This document shows, piece by piece, positions 41,442 to 50,145 of a DNA stretch of 64,000 bases. The stretch comes from Allobosea sp. GTDB taxonomy: Bacteria > Pseudomonadota > Alphaproteobacteria > Rhizobiales > Beijerinckiaceae. The DNA lies in assembly GCA_024231975.1 (NCBI GenBank), contig JAAEQB010000050.1, positions 248,001 through 312,000 of the forward strand. Reading direction: 5' to 3'. Both the position numbers and the translations under genes were made by a program. The notes beneath the pieces are model-generated. The model was not told the origin of the DNA, ran no database searches, and saw nothing but the letters and a program-made list of their open reading frames with translations. The stretch's first letter is position 1. Each line of letters starts with the position of its first letter.

Positions 41442-42344
41442 TCAGCTCCCGGGCCTGATCACCGGCAGCTGTGCCAGCCGGCCGGCGGCGAAATCGAGGA
41501 AGGCGCGGACCTTGGGCTGAAGGTGCTGGCCGCTCGGCACGACGAGCTGCACCGGCGAGGCCGCCGGCTCCCATTCCCGCATGATCCGGACCAGCGTGCC
41601 AGCCTCGATATCGGGCGCTGCCTGATAGGACAGCGCCCGCGCAAGGCCGCGGCCGGAGCGCGTCGCGATCAGCACGGATTCGATCTCGTTGACGATCAGG
41701 CGCGGCGTGACCTGAACGGTCGCGCTCCGCGCATCGCCGGCGAAGCGCCAGAGCATGCTCTGGCCGGCGGCGATGCTGACGATGGTGTCGTGCCCGGCGA
41801 GATCGGCCGGCCGCAGCGGGATGCCCCGGCGCTCCAGATAGGCCGGCGCCGCAACCAGCACCCGCCTGACCTCGCCGACCTTGCGGGCGACCAGCCGCGA
41901 GCTCGGCAACGCGCCGATGCGAACTGCCAGATGCAGGCCGTCCTCGATCAGGTCGAGATTGCGGTCGGCCAGCACCAGCTCGATCTGGATCTCCGGATGC
42001 AGGTCGAGGAATTCGGCGACGACCGGCGTGACGTGGCGCCGGCCGAAGGCGGTCGGCGCCGTGATCCTGATCAGGCCGCGCATCGGCGCCGCGGTCACGC
42101 CGGAGAGTGACGCGTCGTATTCGGCCAGGATGTTGCGGGCCGAAGAAGCGAGCTCTCGCCCCGCCTCGGTCGCCATGAGCTGGCGCGTGGTGCGCGCGAT
42201 CAGCCTGACGCCGGCGCGTTCCTCCAACGCCGCCAGCGCCCGCGTCACCGCCGGGCGCGAACGCCTGAGCTGACGCGCGGCTCCAGCAAGACTCCCCGTG
42301 TCGATGATCGCAACGAAGATGGCGAGCTCGTCGAGCCGGTCCAT
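41442..42344 (-). CDS. LysR family regulator
   Basis: A 300-residue LysR-type protein beginning MDRLDELAIFVAIIDTGSLA, with recognition helix RSRPAVTRALAALEERAGV and an effector domain with SGRGLARALSYQAAPDI. GGTGGA lies six bases before the ATG at 42344; another ATG is at 42350. It is divergent from a GST gene and likely controls that gene and the PNPOx-like gene behind it. Confidence 0.9.
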   Translation of the reverse strand: MDRLDELAIFVAIIDTGSLAGAARQLRRSRPAVTRALAALEERAGVRLIARTTRQLMATEAGRELASSARNILAEYDASLSGVTAAPMRGLIRITAPTAFGRRHVTPVVAEFLDLHPEIQIELVLADRNLDLIEDGLHLAVRIGALPSSRLVARKVGEVRRVLVAAPAYLERRGIPLRPADLAGHDTIVSIAAGQSMLWRFAGDARSATVQVTPRLIVNEIESVLIATRSGRGLARALSYQAAPDIEAGTLVRIMREWEPAASPVQLVVPSGQHLQPKVRAFLDFAAGRLAQLPVIRPGS

Positions 42345-42361
42345 GATCATTCCACCGTTCG

Positions 42362-42417
42362 GAATTCTGATTTGCCAGCCTACCAGCTTTCATCACCCAG
42401 CTGAAACAATCAGATTC
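42362..42417. promoter_or_regulatory. Candidate LysR operator region
   Basis: GAATTCTGATT (42362-42372) and AATCAGATTC (42408-42417) form a near-perfect inverted pair, one base out of register, flanking the centre of the 98-base divergent gap between the LysR and GST genes. The spacing would suit binding by a LysR tetramer. Confidence 0.4.
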
Positions 42418-42442
42418 GGCCCAGCACCACCGCGAGGCCCTG

Positions 42443-43066
42443 ATGACCCAAGCCAAGATCACGCTCCACGGCACGCCCCTGTCGGGCCATACCCACCGCG
42501 TCGAACTGCTGCTGCGCGCGCTCGGACTGGATTTCGATGTCGTCCCGGCTCCAGCCGATGTGCGCCGGAGCGAGGCTTTCCGCAAGCTCAACCCGCTCGG
42601 CCAGATCCCGGTGCTGCAGGACGGCGATCTCATCCTGGCCGACAGCAACGCCATCCTGGTCTATCTGGCCCGGCGCTACGCGCCGGAGAGCGACTGGCTC
42701 CCGCAAGAGCCGATCGCAGCGGCGCAGGTGCAGCGCTGGCTCTCGATCGCCGCCGGCGAGGTCATGCACGGCCCGGCGATCGCCCGGATGATCGCGCAGT
42801 TCAACTACGATGACGACCCGGTGAGGGCCGGGCGCGTCGCGGCCCGGCTGCTTCCCTTCATGGAAGAGCACCTTTCCGGCCGCAGCTTCCTCGCCGCCGA
42901 GCACCCGACGATCGCCGACCTCGCCTGCTATTCCTATGTCGCGCATGCGCCGGAGGGCGGCATCCCGCTCGATGCCTATCCGGCAGTGCGGGCCTGGCTC
43001 AGGCGCATCGAGGCCCTGCCCTTCTTCAAGCCGATCCCGCCCTCGCCGATCCCAACAAGGGGCTGA
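42443..43066 (+). CDS. Glutathione S-transferase family protein
   Basis: A 207-residue GST with an N-terminal thioredoxin fold (ITLHGTPLSGHTHRVELLL), the cis-Pro and glutathione-contact region NPLGQIPVLQDGDLILADSN, and a C-terminal helical domain with PTIADLACYSYVAHAPEG, a conserved N-capping box. It is six bases upstream of a PNPOx-like gene and divergent from a LysR regulator, a set often found together in Proteobacteria. Confidence 0.9.
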   Translation: MTQAKITLHGTPLSGHTHRVELLLRALGLDFDVVPAPADVRRSEAFRKLNPLGQIPVLQDGDLILADSNAILVYLARRYAPESDWLPQEPIAAAQVQRWLSIAAGEVMHGPAIARMIAQFNYDDDPVRAGRVAARLLPFMEEHLSGRSFLAAEHPTIADLACYSYVAHAPEGGIPLDAYPAVRAWLRRIEALPFFKPIPPSPIPTRG

Positions 43067-43071
43067 CGGCC

Positions 43072-43995
43072 ATGGACGCCTCGCCCTTTCATGAAGGCGA
43101 GCTGCAGGCGCAAGCGCTCGCCGGCGAGAGCTCGCGCGGCGCCGGCATCCGCAGCTTCATGCCGGACCAGCATCGCGACTTCTTCGCGCTGCTGCCCTAT
43201 CTCTTCGCGGCCGGGCGCGACGCGCAGGGCAAGCCGATCGCGACGGTCCTCACCGGCCCGGAAGGCTTCGTCACCAGCCCGACGCCGAACGATCTCGCAA
43301 TCGCCGCCCTGCCGGCTCCGGACGATCCGGCCGTTGCTGCGCTGGACACTGGCGCGCCGATCGGCCTGCTCGGGCTCGACCTGCGCACGCGACGGCGCAA
43401 CCGCGCCAATGGCCTCATCAGCGAGCACGATGAAAACGGCCTGCGGATCGCGGTTAGCCAGAGCTTCGGCAACTGCGCCAAGTACATCCAGGTCCGGCAG
43501 CACGAGATCGTGCCAACCACCACGACGGCCGCCACCGAAGAACTAGGCAATCTCGATGCAGCGGCCGGCGCCCTGATCGCGCAGTCGGATACGCTCTTCA
43601 TCGCCAGCGGTTCGGAGAGCGGGCTCGACATCTCGCACCGCGGTGGCAGGCCGGGCTTCGTCCGGATCGAAGGCAGTCGGCTGAGCGTGCCGGACTTCGC
43701 CGGCAATAGCTATTTCAACACCTTCGGCAACCTGCTGCGCGAGCCGGCGACGTCCATGCTCTTCATCGATTTCGCCAGGGGCGACCTGCTGCAGTTGCAG
43801 GGCATCGCGGAAGTCGTCTGGAGCGGCCCGGAACTGGCCGGGCTCGACGGCGCCAGGCGCCTGCTCCATGTCGAGGTGACGCATGCCTGGCGGCGCAAGG
43901 CGGCGCTGCCTCTGCGCTGGAGTGAGCCGGAACCCGCGCCGACCACGCTCGCGACGGGGAGCTGGCAACCGGCTGAAATCATAAGGGAAGCTTGA
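43072..43995 (+). CDS. PNPOx-like FMN-binding family protein
   Basis: A 307-residue protein with a pyridoxamine-phosphate-oxidase-like split barrel in the C-terminal half: ALIAQSDTLFIASGSES, then GLDISHRGGRPGFVRIEG, then VPDFAGNSYFNTFGNLLREP. The N-terminal half (residues 30-145) also has a barrel-like pattern and GLDLRTRRRNRANGLI. The substrate is not known. It sits directly behind the GST gene in one probable operon. Confidence 0.85.
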   Translation: MDASPFHEGELQAQALAGESSRGAGIRSFMPDQHRDFFALLPYLFAAGRDAQGKPIATVLTGPEGFVTSPTPNDLAIAALPAPDDPAVAALDTGAPIGLLGLDLRTRRRNRANGLISEHDENGLRIAVSQSFGNCAKYIQVRQHEIVPTTTTAATEELGNLDAAAGALIAQSDTLFIASGSESGLDISHRGGRPGFVRIEGSRLSVPDFAGNSYFNTFGNLLREPATSMLFIDFARGDLLQLQGIAEVVWSGPELAGLDGARRLLHVEVTHAWRRKAALPLRWSEPEPAPTTLATGSWQPAEIIREA

Positions 43996-44041
43996 CTTCC
44001 TCTAGGACATCACATTCACTGCAAGCAATAACTGCAGAGAG

Positions 44042-44680
44042 ATGGACATGCGGATCGCCATTGTTGCTGCAGCGATAGCTTACCTTCTCTCTACACAATT
44101 CAGTCATAGCGCTGACTGGTACCACAAACCCAGGCCGCGATATATTGAAAGCTGCCTTGATAAGAATACAGGAGAAATTGATAGATATCGGTTGTGTGAA
44201 AAATTTTTTCAGGAAAACTTTACAAAAGAAAATTTCCCAGAAGATACTCTGTTCTTAAGGATGAGGCTATTTGATTTAATTCCAAGCTACGAACAGGCAG
44301 CTTGGAAAGCGTTTAGGCTGTATGAAATTCTAACTTACGGAATTGTTTTTTGTGGGTTCGGGACTTTAATCGCCGGAGCTATATTTGGAGCGAACGCCAA
44401 CAGAAATATCGTTTTCAGCGCAGCTGCAGCAGCTCTCTTGGCGCTTCTAACAGCATTCGGCTTCCACGCTCAGTTCAAAGCAAATTTTATCGCCTATCGC
44501 GAATTAACGACGCTCAGAGACCAGATCGAAGTCGCCCTTGTTCAGTCCGCTCAGTCTGGGAAAGCGATCGAAAAAGCAAACGTCGACGCCGCTTTGCAGC
44601 GCTATGCCGAGATCGTCAACGAGCATGCTAAAGCGTTCGGAGGATCGTTCTCGGCACCGTCCGTGTCGGGCGGCGGCTAG
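44042..44680 (+). CDS. AT-rich orphan membrane protein, SLATT-like layout
   Basis: A 212-residue protein with an N-terminal hydrophobic segment (residues 4-24, signal-like), a short polar region, two adjacent helices (about residues 94-115 and 121-142, from LTYGIVFCGFGTLIAGAIFG), then a long charged helix FIAYRELTTLRDQIEVALVQ. A two-helix hairpin followed by a coiled region is the layout of SLATT-type effectors, but no signature residue proves it. Base use is foreign: lines 44161-44280 hold only 35 G or C in 120 bases, in a window that is otherwise strongly GC-rich. Its last third returns to high GC. It lies between a GST/PNPOx unit and csaA. Confidence 0.65.
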   Translation: MDMRIAIVAAAIAYLLSTQFSHSADWYHKPRPRYIESCLDKNTGEIDRYRLCEKFFQENFTKENFPEDTLFLRMRLFDLIPSYEQAAWKAFRLYEILTYGIVFCGFGTLIAGAIFGANANRNIVFSAAAAALLALLTAFGFHAQFKANFIAYRELTTLRDQIEVALVQSAQSGKAIEKANVDAALQRYAEIVNEHAKAFGGSFSAPSVSGGG

Positions 44681-44686
44681 CCTTCT

Positions 44687-45052
44687 TCAATACAGCCGCC
44701 CGCCCGTGGGCACCTCGAGCGAAGGGCCGATCAGCACGACCTCGCCGTCGGCATCCGGCACGCCCAAGGTCAGCACCTCCGACATGAACTTGCCGATCTG
44801 GCGCGGCGGGAAGTTGACCACCGCCAGCACCTGCCGGCCCGTGAGGTCCTCGGGCCGGTAGTGCCTGGTGATCTGCGCCGAGGATTTCTTGCGGCCGATC
44901 GTGCCGCCGAAATCGATCACCAGCTTGATCGCCGGCTTGCGCGCCTCAGGGAAGGGAGCGGCTTCAACGATGGTGCCGACGCGGATGTCGACCTTGAGGA
45001 AATCGTCGAAGCCGATCTGCGCGGCGATCTCGCTAGGATTAGGCGTGCTCAA
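44687..45052 (-). CDS. csaA: CsaA-like tRNA-binding protein
   Basis: A 121-residue stand-alone tRNA-binding domain (OB fold), with FDDFLKVDIRVGTIVEAAPF, LVIDFGGTIGRKKSSAQI, VLAVVNFPPRQIGKFMSEVL, and VLTLGVPDADGEVVLI. CsaA has been described as a secretion-linked chaperone and tRNA-binding protein. It uses a TTG start that overlaps the chemoreceptor stop, with a strong GGAGG just upstream, so it is translationally coupled to the chemoreceptor gene. Confidence 0.92.
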   Translation of the reverse strand: MSTPNPSEIAAQIGFDDFLKVDIRVGTIVEAAPFPEARKPAIKLVIDFGGTIGRKKSSAQITRHYRPEDLTGRQVLAVVNFPPRQIGKFMSEVLTLGVPDADGEVVLIGPSLEVPTGGRLY

Positions 45053-47025
45053 AATTCCTCCCAGCCGCGATCGCCGCCATTGGCGGCCTTGCGCGCGGCG
45101 CTGCCATGAGACTGAACGGGCGCCGCCGCCATGGCGCGCGCCGGGCGCGGCGCGGGCGCCGCAGCCTGCGCCATCTTGCCCGCCATCGCCTTCAAGGCAA
45201 CCACGTCGCCGCCGAGCCGGAAGCGCCCGACCAGAGCGGCCAGCCTGTCGGCCTCCTGCGCCAGCGCCTGCGAGGCAGCGGTCGACTGCTCGGCCATCGC
45301 CGCGTTCTGCTGCGTCGCCTGATCCATCTCGTTGACCGCGGTATTGACCTCCTGCAGCCCGGTCGCCTGCTCCTGGGCAGCCGAGGCAATCTCGGCGACC
45401 AGCGAGGTGGCACGGGTGATCTCGCCGGACATCCGCTCCAGCGCCGTCCCGGTCTGCCCGACCAGCGCGACACCCTTCTCGACCTCGACGCTGGAGGCAG
45501 TGATCAGGCCCTTGATCTCCTTGGCCGCGTCCGCCGAGCGCTGGGCCAGCGCACGCACCTCAGAGGCGACGACCGCGAAGCCCTTGCCGGCGTCGCCGGC
45601 ACGCGCCGCCTCGACCGAGGCGTTGAGCGCCAGCAGGTTGGTCTGGAAGGCGATCTCGTCGATCACGCCGACGATCTGCGAGATCTCGTCCGACGATTTC
45701 TCGATGCCGCTCATGGCGGCGACGGCCTCACGCACGATCTGGCCGGACTGCTCGGCCTCGCCCTTGACCTGCGTGGTGGCGAGGCTCGCCTGACGCGCGC
45801 CTTCGGCGGTCTGGCGCACCGTCGCGGTCAGCTGGTCGAGCGCCGTCGCGGTCTCCTCGACCGAGGAGGCCTGCTGCTCGGTGCGGCTGGCGAGGTCGTC
45901 CGCCGCCTGGCTGATCTCGCCGGCGCCGGCCTTCATACTCTCGGTATTGGTCGCGATCTGCCGCATCGTCTCTTCGAGATGCGCCATCGCCGCGTTGAAG
46001 TCGTTCTTGAGCTTGACGTATTCAACGCTGAAGGCCGCCTCTATCCGGTAGGTCAGGTCGCCTTCGGTCAGGCGCTCCAGCCCGGCGCCTAGCGCGTCAA
46101 CGACGACGGCCTGCTTCTTCGCGTCGTCGCTGCGCTGCGCTTCGTTGAGGTTGCGCTGCGTATCGGCAGCCCGGCGCTGCTCGCCGGCATCAGCCTCGGC
46201 CTGGGCCTTCTCGGCCTCGACCTGCTGCTTCATCAGCGCGCCGTCGCGGAAGACGACGAGGGCTCGGGCCATGCTGCCGACCTCGTCCTGGCGCTCCTGA
46301 TAGGCGATCGGTGCCTTGAGATCGCCGGCTGCCAGCGTGCTCATATTGCCGGAGACCGTGCGCAGCATCCCCGAGGCGCGGCGACTCAGGAAGACGACGA
46401 GGCCAAGCAGCAGCAGCGCCAGCGGCACCAGAACGACCGCGACATCCTTGATCAGGTCGTAGAACGAGGCCTCCACGGCATGGACATGCATGCCGGTGCC
46501 GATCGCCCACTGCCATTTCGGCACGCCGACCACATAGGAAACCTTCAACGACGGATCCTTGTCACCGCCCTTCACCCACATGTAGTCGACGAAGCCGGCA
46601 CCCTTGGTCCGCGCCGTGTCGGTCAGCTCCTTGACGAAGAGCTTGCCGGTCGGGTCCTTGAGCGGCGACATATCGGTGCCGACCAGCTTCGGGTTGGCAT
46701 GGGCGATGTTCGTGCCGTCATAGCGGATCACGAAGAAATAGTTGCCATCGTCGAACCGGGCATTGCCGATCGCATCGAGCGCCAGTTTCTGGGCGTCGGC
46801 ATCCTTGAGCTCGCCCTTCTCCACCTTCGCCACATAGGCGTTGACCGTGGAGGCGGCAGCCTCGACCGCGTTCTTCACCTCGGCCCGCTTCAGGTCGAGC
46901 ATGTCGATCCGGGCTTGGTTGAGCGTCACGGCGACGCTCGCAACGGTGACGACAGCCGCCAAGATGGCGACCAATCCGAATGAACGGCTGATCGACAGCG
47001 CAGTAAGCTTCTTCAACACAGACAT
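45049..47025 (-). CDS. Methyl-accepting chemotaxis protein with CheR-docking tail
   Basis: A 658-residue chemoreceptor. The first helix (about residues 12-35) is followed by a periplasmic single-Cache domain (NARFDDGNYFFVIRYDGTNI and PKWQWAIGTGMHVH), a second helix (190-212), HAMP segments, then a long signalling coiled coil with the hairpin tip ISQIVGVIDEIAFQTNLLAL and NASVEAARAGDAGKGFAVVA. The last five residues, GWEEF, match the xWxxF tail that tethers CheR and CheB. No other che genes are in the window. Confidence 0.95.
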   Translation of the reverse strand: MSVLKKLTALSISRSFGLVAILAAVVTVASVAVTLNQARIDMLDLKRAEVKNAVEAAASTVNAYVAKVEKGELKDADAQKLALDAIGNARFDDGNYFFVIRYDGTNIAHANPKLVGTDMSPLKDPTGKLFVKELTDTARTKGAGFVDYMWVKGGDKDPSLKVSYVVGVPKWQWAIGTGMHVHAVEASFYDLIKDVAVVLVPLALLLLGLVVFLSRRASGMLRTVSGNMSTLAAGDLKAPIAYQERQDEVGSMARALVVFRDGALMKQQVEAEKAQAEADAGEQRRAADTQRNLNEAQRSDDAKKQAVVVDALGAGLERLTEGDLTYRIEAAFSVEYVKLKNDFNAAMAHLEETMRQIATNTESMKAGAGEISQAADDLASRTEQQASSVEETATALDQLTATVRQTAEGARQASLATTQVKGEAEQSGQIVREAVAAMSGIEKSSDEISQIVGVIDEIAFQTNLLALNASVEAARAGDAGKGFAVVASEVRALAQRSADAAKEIKGLITASSVEVEKGVALVGQTGTALERMSGEITRATSLVAEIASAAQEQATGLQEVNTAVNEMDQATQQNAAMAEQSTAASQALAQEADRLAALVGRFRLGGDVVALKAMAGKMAQAAAPAPRPARAMAAAPVQSHGSAARKAANGGDRGWEEF

Positions 47026-47138
47026 GTCGCCCCTCGCGAACGTGATTCTTCACATTCGCGCGGAACGGCTAATGCTCGCTTAACGCTGTCACTTTTTTGC
47101 CACAATCGGCGGTTGCTACCCGCAACCCATGATTGCAG

Positions 47139-47867
47139 TCAGATCGCAGCAGCGTAGTCGTCGCCGTCTTCCTGGCGCGTACGCTCACGCCGCGGTGTGC
47201 GCCGGACGCCGGAGCAGAGCGAGCGCGCCAGGCCGCGCAGCGGCGCCGTCAGCCGGTGGACATCCTCGACGCGCGCCATGATCTGCCCGGCCATCTTCAG
47301 CTCGCGGTCGAGCTTGGCCATGGTGCGCGACAGCTCGGGCTCGTCGTCCTCCAACCAAGTGTCGAGCACGCGCGCCATCAGCAGCGTCGCGCCGCGGACC
47401 CGGACGGAGCCGAGATCATCCTCGGTCGGGATGCCGGCCGAGGCGAGCAGATAGCGCCAGGAGTTCAGCGAATTGCGCCCGAGCGCCGCGAGTGCCAACG
47501 GCTGGCGCCGCAAATGCGGCATCAGCGCCTTCAAGCCCGCCTTGTAGGGCGCCAGCGCGTCGAGCCGGCGCATCACCAGGTCGAAAACCCGCTCCTTATA
47601 GGATTCCTCCATGAGGTCGTCGGAATTGCCGGCCAGCACGGCATCGTCGAGGATGCGGCCGAGCCCGCCGAGGATGGCGAGCTTGGACGGAAAGAGCCCG
47701 CGCAATTCGGCGAGGCTGATCCCGGTCTCGCGGGCGATCGCTGGCAGTTCGATTTCGTCCCAGCCTTGCGTCGCCGCCAGACGGAACAGGGCATCGACCA
47801 CGGCGCGCCGCGGATCGGGCTTCGCAGCCGGCTTCTCAATTTCGGGGGAAACGGGTTTGCGCGCCAT
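47139..47867 (-). CDS. TetR family transcriptional regulator
   Basis: A 242-residue TetR-type protein. The N-terminal three-helix DNA-binding domain is visible as VVDALFRLAATQGWDEIELP and IARETGISLAELRGLFPSKL. The rest is helical (LMEESYKERVFDLVMRRLDA) with an arginine-rich tail. The ligand and targets are unknown. A resemblance to the COQ9-related subgroup is possible. It is monocistronic between the chemoreceptor and proC. Confidence 0.82.
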   Translation of the reverse strand: MARKPVSPEIEKPAAKPDPRRAVVDALFRLAATQGWDEIELPAIARETGISLAELRGLFPSKLAILGGLGRILDDAVLAGNSDDLMEESYKERVFDLVMRRLDALAPYKAGLKALMPHLRRQPLALAALGRNSLNSWRYLLASAGIPTEDDLGSVRVRGATLLMARVLDTWLEDDEPELSRTMAKLDRELKMAGQIMARVEDVHRLTAPLRGLARSLCSGVRRTPRRERTRQEDGDDYAAAI

Positions 47868-47936
47868 CGACGTCTCTCCTGTCGCGAGCAGATCAGACAG
47901 AAGCTAAGGCGTGACTGGGGCCCTTGAAAGGCCGCC

Positions 47937-48752
47937 TCAGCCGGAAAGCTCCTCGGCGCGGCGTTTGGCGGCAGCGACGGCGCGTCGCATCAGCGGCGCG
48001 AGGCCGTTGTCGGCCATCAGCACTTCGAGCGCGGCGGCGGTCGTGCCGCCCGGCGAGGTCACGTTCTGGCGCAGGGTCGCCGGCGGCAGCGGCGACTGGA
48101 ACAGCATCTCGCCGGCGCCCTCGATCGTGGCGCGCGCCAGCCGCTCGGCGATGTCGGCCGGCAGCCCCGCCGCGACACCGGCAGCCGCCAAGCACTCGAC
48201 CATGTTGAAGACATAGGCCGGACCGGAGCCCGAAACCGCGGTGACGGCATCGATCAGCCCTTCATCGGCGAGCCATTCGACCTTGCCGACGCCGGCGAGC
48301 AGCGTATCCGCCAATTGCCGCTGCGCCTCGTTGACGCCCTTGCCCGCCGCAGCGGCGGTGACACCGCGCCGGACTGAGGCCGGCAGGTTGGGCATGGCGC
48401 GCACGATCGCATTCGCATTGGGCAGGCGAGCCGTGAGATCGCCGAGCGTCTTGCCGGCGAGGATCGAGATCAGCAGCGTCTTCGGCCCGATCAGCGCCTG
48501 CACTGACGGCGCGGCAGTGTCGAGCATCTGCGGCTTGGTCGCCAGGACCACCACCTCGGCGGGCTTCGGCGCAGCCGGGTTGACGCTCATGCCCTTGGCG
48601 GCGGCGAGCGCCTGCATCTCATCGGACACATGCGGGTCGATCAGCGTGATCCCGGCGCCGTTCACGCCGATGCTGAGCCAGCCCTCCAGCATGGCGCCGC
48701 CCATCTTGCCGGCACCGACGAGGGTGAGGGTCTCAGGAAGCGGACTGGCCAT
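47937..48752 (-). CDS. proC: Pyrroline-5-carboxylate reductase
   Basis: A 271-residue enzyme for the last step of proline synthesis. The NAD(P)-binding TLVGAGKMGGAMLEGWL is near residue 10, the family signature SGSGPAYVFNMVECLAAAG spans the substrate site, and VTSPGGTTAAALEVLMADNG follows near the C-terminus. GGAGAG precedes the ATG at 48752. It lies 83 bases after the YbjN-like gene, and a short GCCCGGGTCAAGCCCGG repeat fragment sits in that gap. Confidence 0.95.
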   Translation of the reverse strand: MASPLPETLTLVGAGKMGGAMLEGWLSIGVNGAGITLIDPHVSDEMQALAAAKGMSVNPAAPKPAEVVVLATKPQMLDTAAPSVQALIGPKTLLISILAGKTLGDLTARLPNANAIVRAMPNLPASVRRGVTAAAAGKGVNEAQRQLADTLLAGVGKVEWLADEGLIDAVTAVSGSGPAYVFNMVECLAAAGVAAGLPADIAERLARATIEGAGEMLFQSPLPPATLRQNVTSPGGTTAAALEVLMADNGLAPLMRRAVAAAKRRAEELSG

Positions 48753-48802
48753 TAGCGTCTCTCCGGTCGATGCACGGTTGCGCACGGACCTGAACCGCCA
48801 AG

Positions 48803-48828
48803 CGCGGCCCGGGTCAAGCCCGGACCGG
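48803..48828. repeat. Short REP-like fragment
   Basis: CCCGGGTCAAGCCCGG matches the GGGTCAAGCCCGAG core of the repeat at 15507-15601. It is probably a remnant, between the proC and YbjN-like genes. Confidence 0.5.
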
Positions 48829-48835
48829 CCAGTGC

Positions 48836-49342
48836 TCACGCTTCGCCGACCGTCTCCAGCAGCGCGCCTTCGAGCGCCTCGCGGGCGTTCTTGCCCGCCC
48901 AGACCACGAACTGGAAGGCCTGGTAATAGCGCTCACAGGCATCGATCGCCGCCTTGATCAGGCCGGCGGCCTGCTCCTCGGTCGGTTCGGCCCCGCCCGA
49001 GAGCAGCAGCGCGTGGCGATACATCACCACGTTCTCGCGGCTCCACAGATCGAAATGCCCGAGCCAGAGCTGCTCGTTGACCAGGCTGACGAGGTTCATC
49101 ACCTCGTTGCGGCGCCGGTCCGGCACCCTGAGGTCGAAGGCGCAGGCGATGTGCAGCGACTCGACTTCGGAAAGCCAGGTGATGGCGACATGGTAGTCGG
49201 CCCAGCCGCCGGTGACGGAGACCGAGAGCTCGTCGTCGCTGTCGCGATCGAAGCTCCAGTCGTTCAGTGCGGCGAGGCGTTCGACGAGATCGAGAGGGTT
49301 TGAGGGGCGTTCGGTATCGGCGTCCAGATCAAGGTCCATCAT
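48836..49342 (-). CDS. YbjN domain-containing protein
   Basis: A 168-residue member of the YbjN/type III chaperone-like family. Typical segments are NPLDLVERLAALNDWSFDR, FDLRVPDRRRNEVMNLVSLV, GHFDLWSRENVVMYRHALLL, and IDACERYYQAFQFVVWAGKN. The family's role is unclear; E. coli YbjN affects motility and stress responses when altered. A double ATG (49342, 49339) begins the gene. It is probably upstream of proC in the same unit. Confidence 0.88.
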   Translation of the reverse strand: MMDLDLDADTERPSNPLDLVERLAALNDWSFDRDSDDELSVSVTGGWADYHVAITWLSEVESLHIACAFDLRVPDRRRNEVMNLVSLVNEQLWLGHFDLWSRENVVMYRHALLLSGGAEPTEEQAAGLIKAAIDACERYYQAFQFVVWAGKNAREALEGALLETVGEA

Positions 49343-49694
49343 GCCCAAGGTCCAACAGCCGGCGCTGGCCCTGACGGCAGGCGCGGCCTGTTCGAGAACG
49401 GGAACACGGCGACTGGAAAAGCGTAAGGCACGCAACCCGACCAGAAGATCACTAGAATGATCTCCGCTTCATCAGCCGGCTCTCAAGTAGAGCCCACCGA
49501 CGAATCACCTCTCTTCATCGACGATAGCTCAGGCGAGTCAGGAGCCCTAACAGAACCTGCGCGGTTCTGGTCGAGCCCTTCGGCACCCGGTACGCGATGC
49601 AAGCTCTGCGGATTCGATGCCGGCCTCAATCCCCCGACGGGACTGTCCACAACACGAAGGTGTGGACCAGCTGCCAGCTTGCATGGGCCCGGAT
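49343..49694. other. 352-base gap between ubiK and the YbjN gene
   Basis: No gene is supported. The promoter of the YbjN-like gene should lie near 49343-49450. A small hairpin, GTCCACA and TGTGGAC around 9 bases (49646-49668), lies about 27 bases past the ubiK stop and may help end its transcript. I see nothing else. Confidence 0.45.
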
Positions 49695-49949
49695 TTACTT
49701 GGCCTCGGCCTTGGCTTCGAGCGCCGCCAGCCGGGCCGCGAGCTTGTCGTTCTCCTCGCGGGCCAGCAGCGCCATCTCGCGCACCGCCTCGAACTCCTCG
49801 CGCGTCACCACGTCGAGATCGCGCAGCAGCCGCTCGATCTGGGTCTTGACCACGGTCTCGACCTCGCGGCGCACGCCCTGCGCGGCGCCGGCGGCGTCGG
49901 TCGCCAGCCGGGCGATGTCGTCGAGGATACGGTTGGACGTGCTGACCAT
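49695..49949 (-). CDS. ubiK: Accessory factor UbiK family protein (BMFP)
   Basis: An 84-residue protein of the membrane fusogenic/UbiK family, which supports late ubiquinone assembly in E. coli with UbiJ. It has an N-terminal amphipathic helix (ILDDIARLATDAAGAAQGV), a central TQIERLLRDLDVVTREEFEA with the conserved VTREEF, and a coiled-coil C-terminus ending AALEAKAEAK. GGAGAG precedes the ATG at 49949; the longer 5' frame is not typical. Confidence 0.9.
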   Translation of the reverse strand: MVSTSNRILDDIARLATDAAGAAQGVRREVETVVKTQIERLLRDLDVVTREEFEAVREMALLAREENDKLAARLAALEAKAEAK

Positions 49950-50145
49950 CGGAGCTCTCCGGCAGGCGCTCCATGCGCCCTCGCGGGAGATATGGCGAAG
50001 GAGCGTCGGGAGCGCAATCACTGCGGCGCAGCGGCCTCGTTTCGCCTCTCCCCTGCCCTATCTGGACCTTGGGGATGGTTGCGCTTACAACGAGCGCCGC
50101 AGGGAAGACCAGCAATCCAAGCCCAAACAACGGGCGGGAGGCGTC

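Noticed and set aside
44042..44680. CBASS-like defence operon around the AT-rich gene
   Set aside because: Neither neighbour encodes a nucleotidyltransferase or a sensor; both are ordinary core genes. Only the single membrane protein looks acquired.
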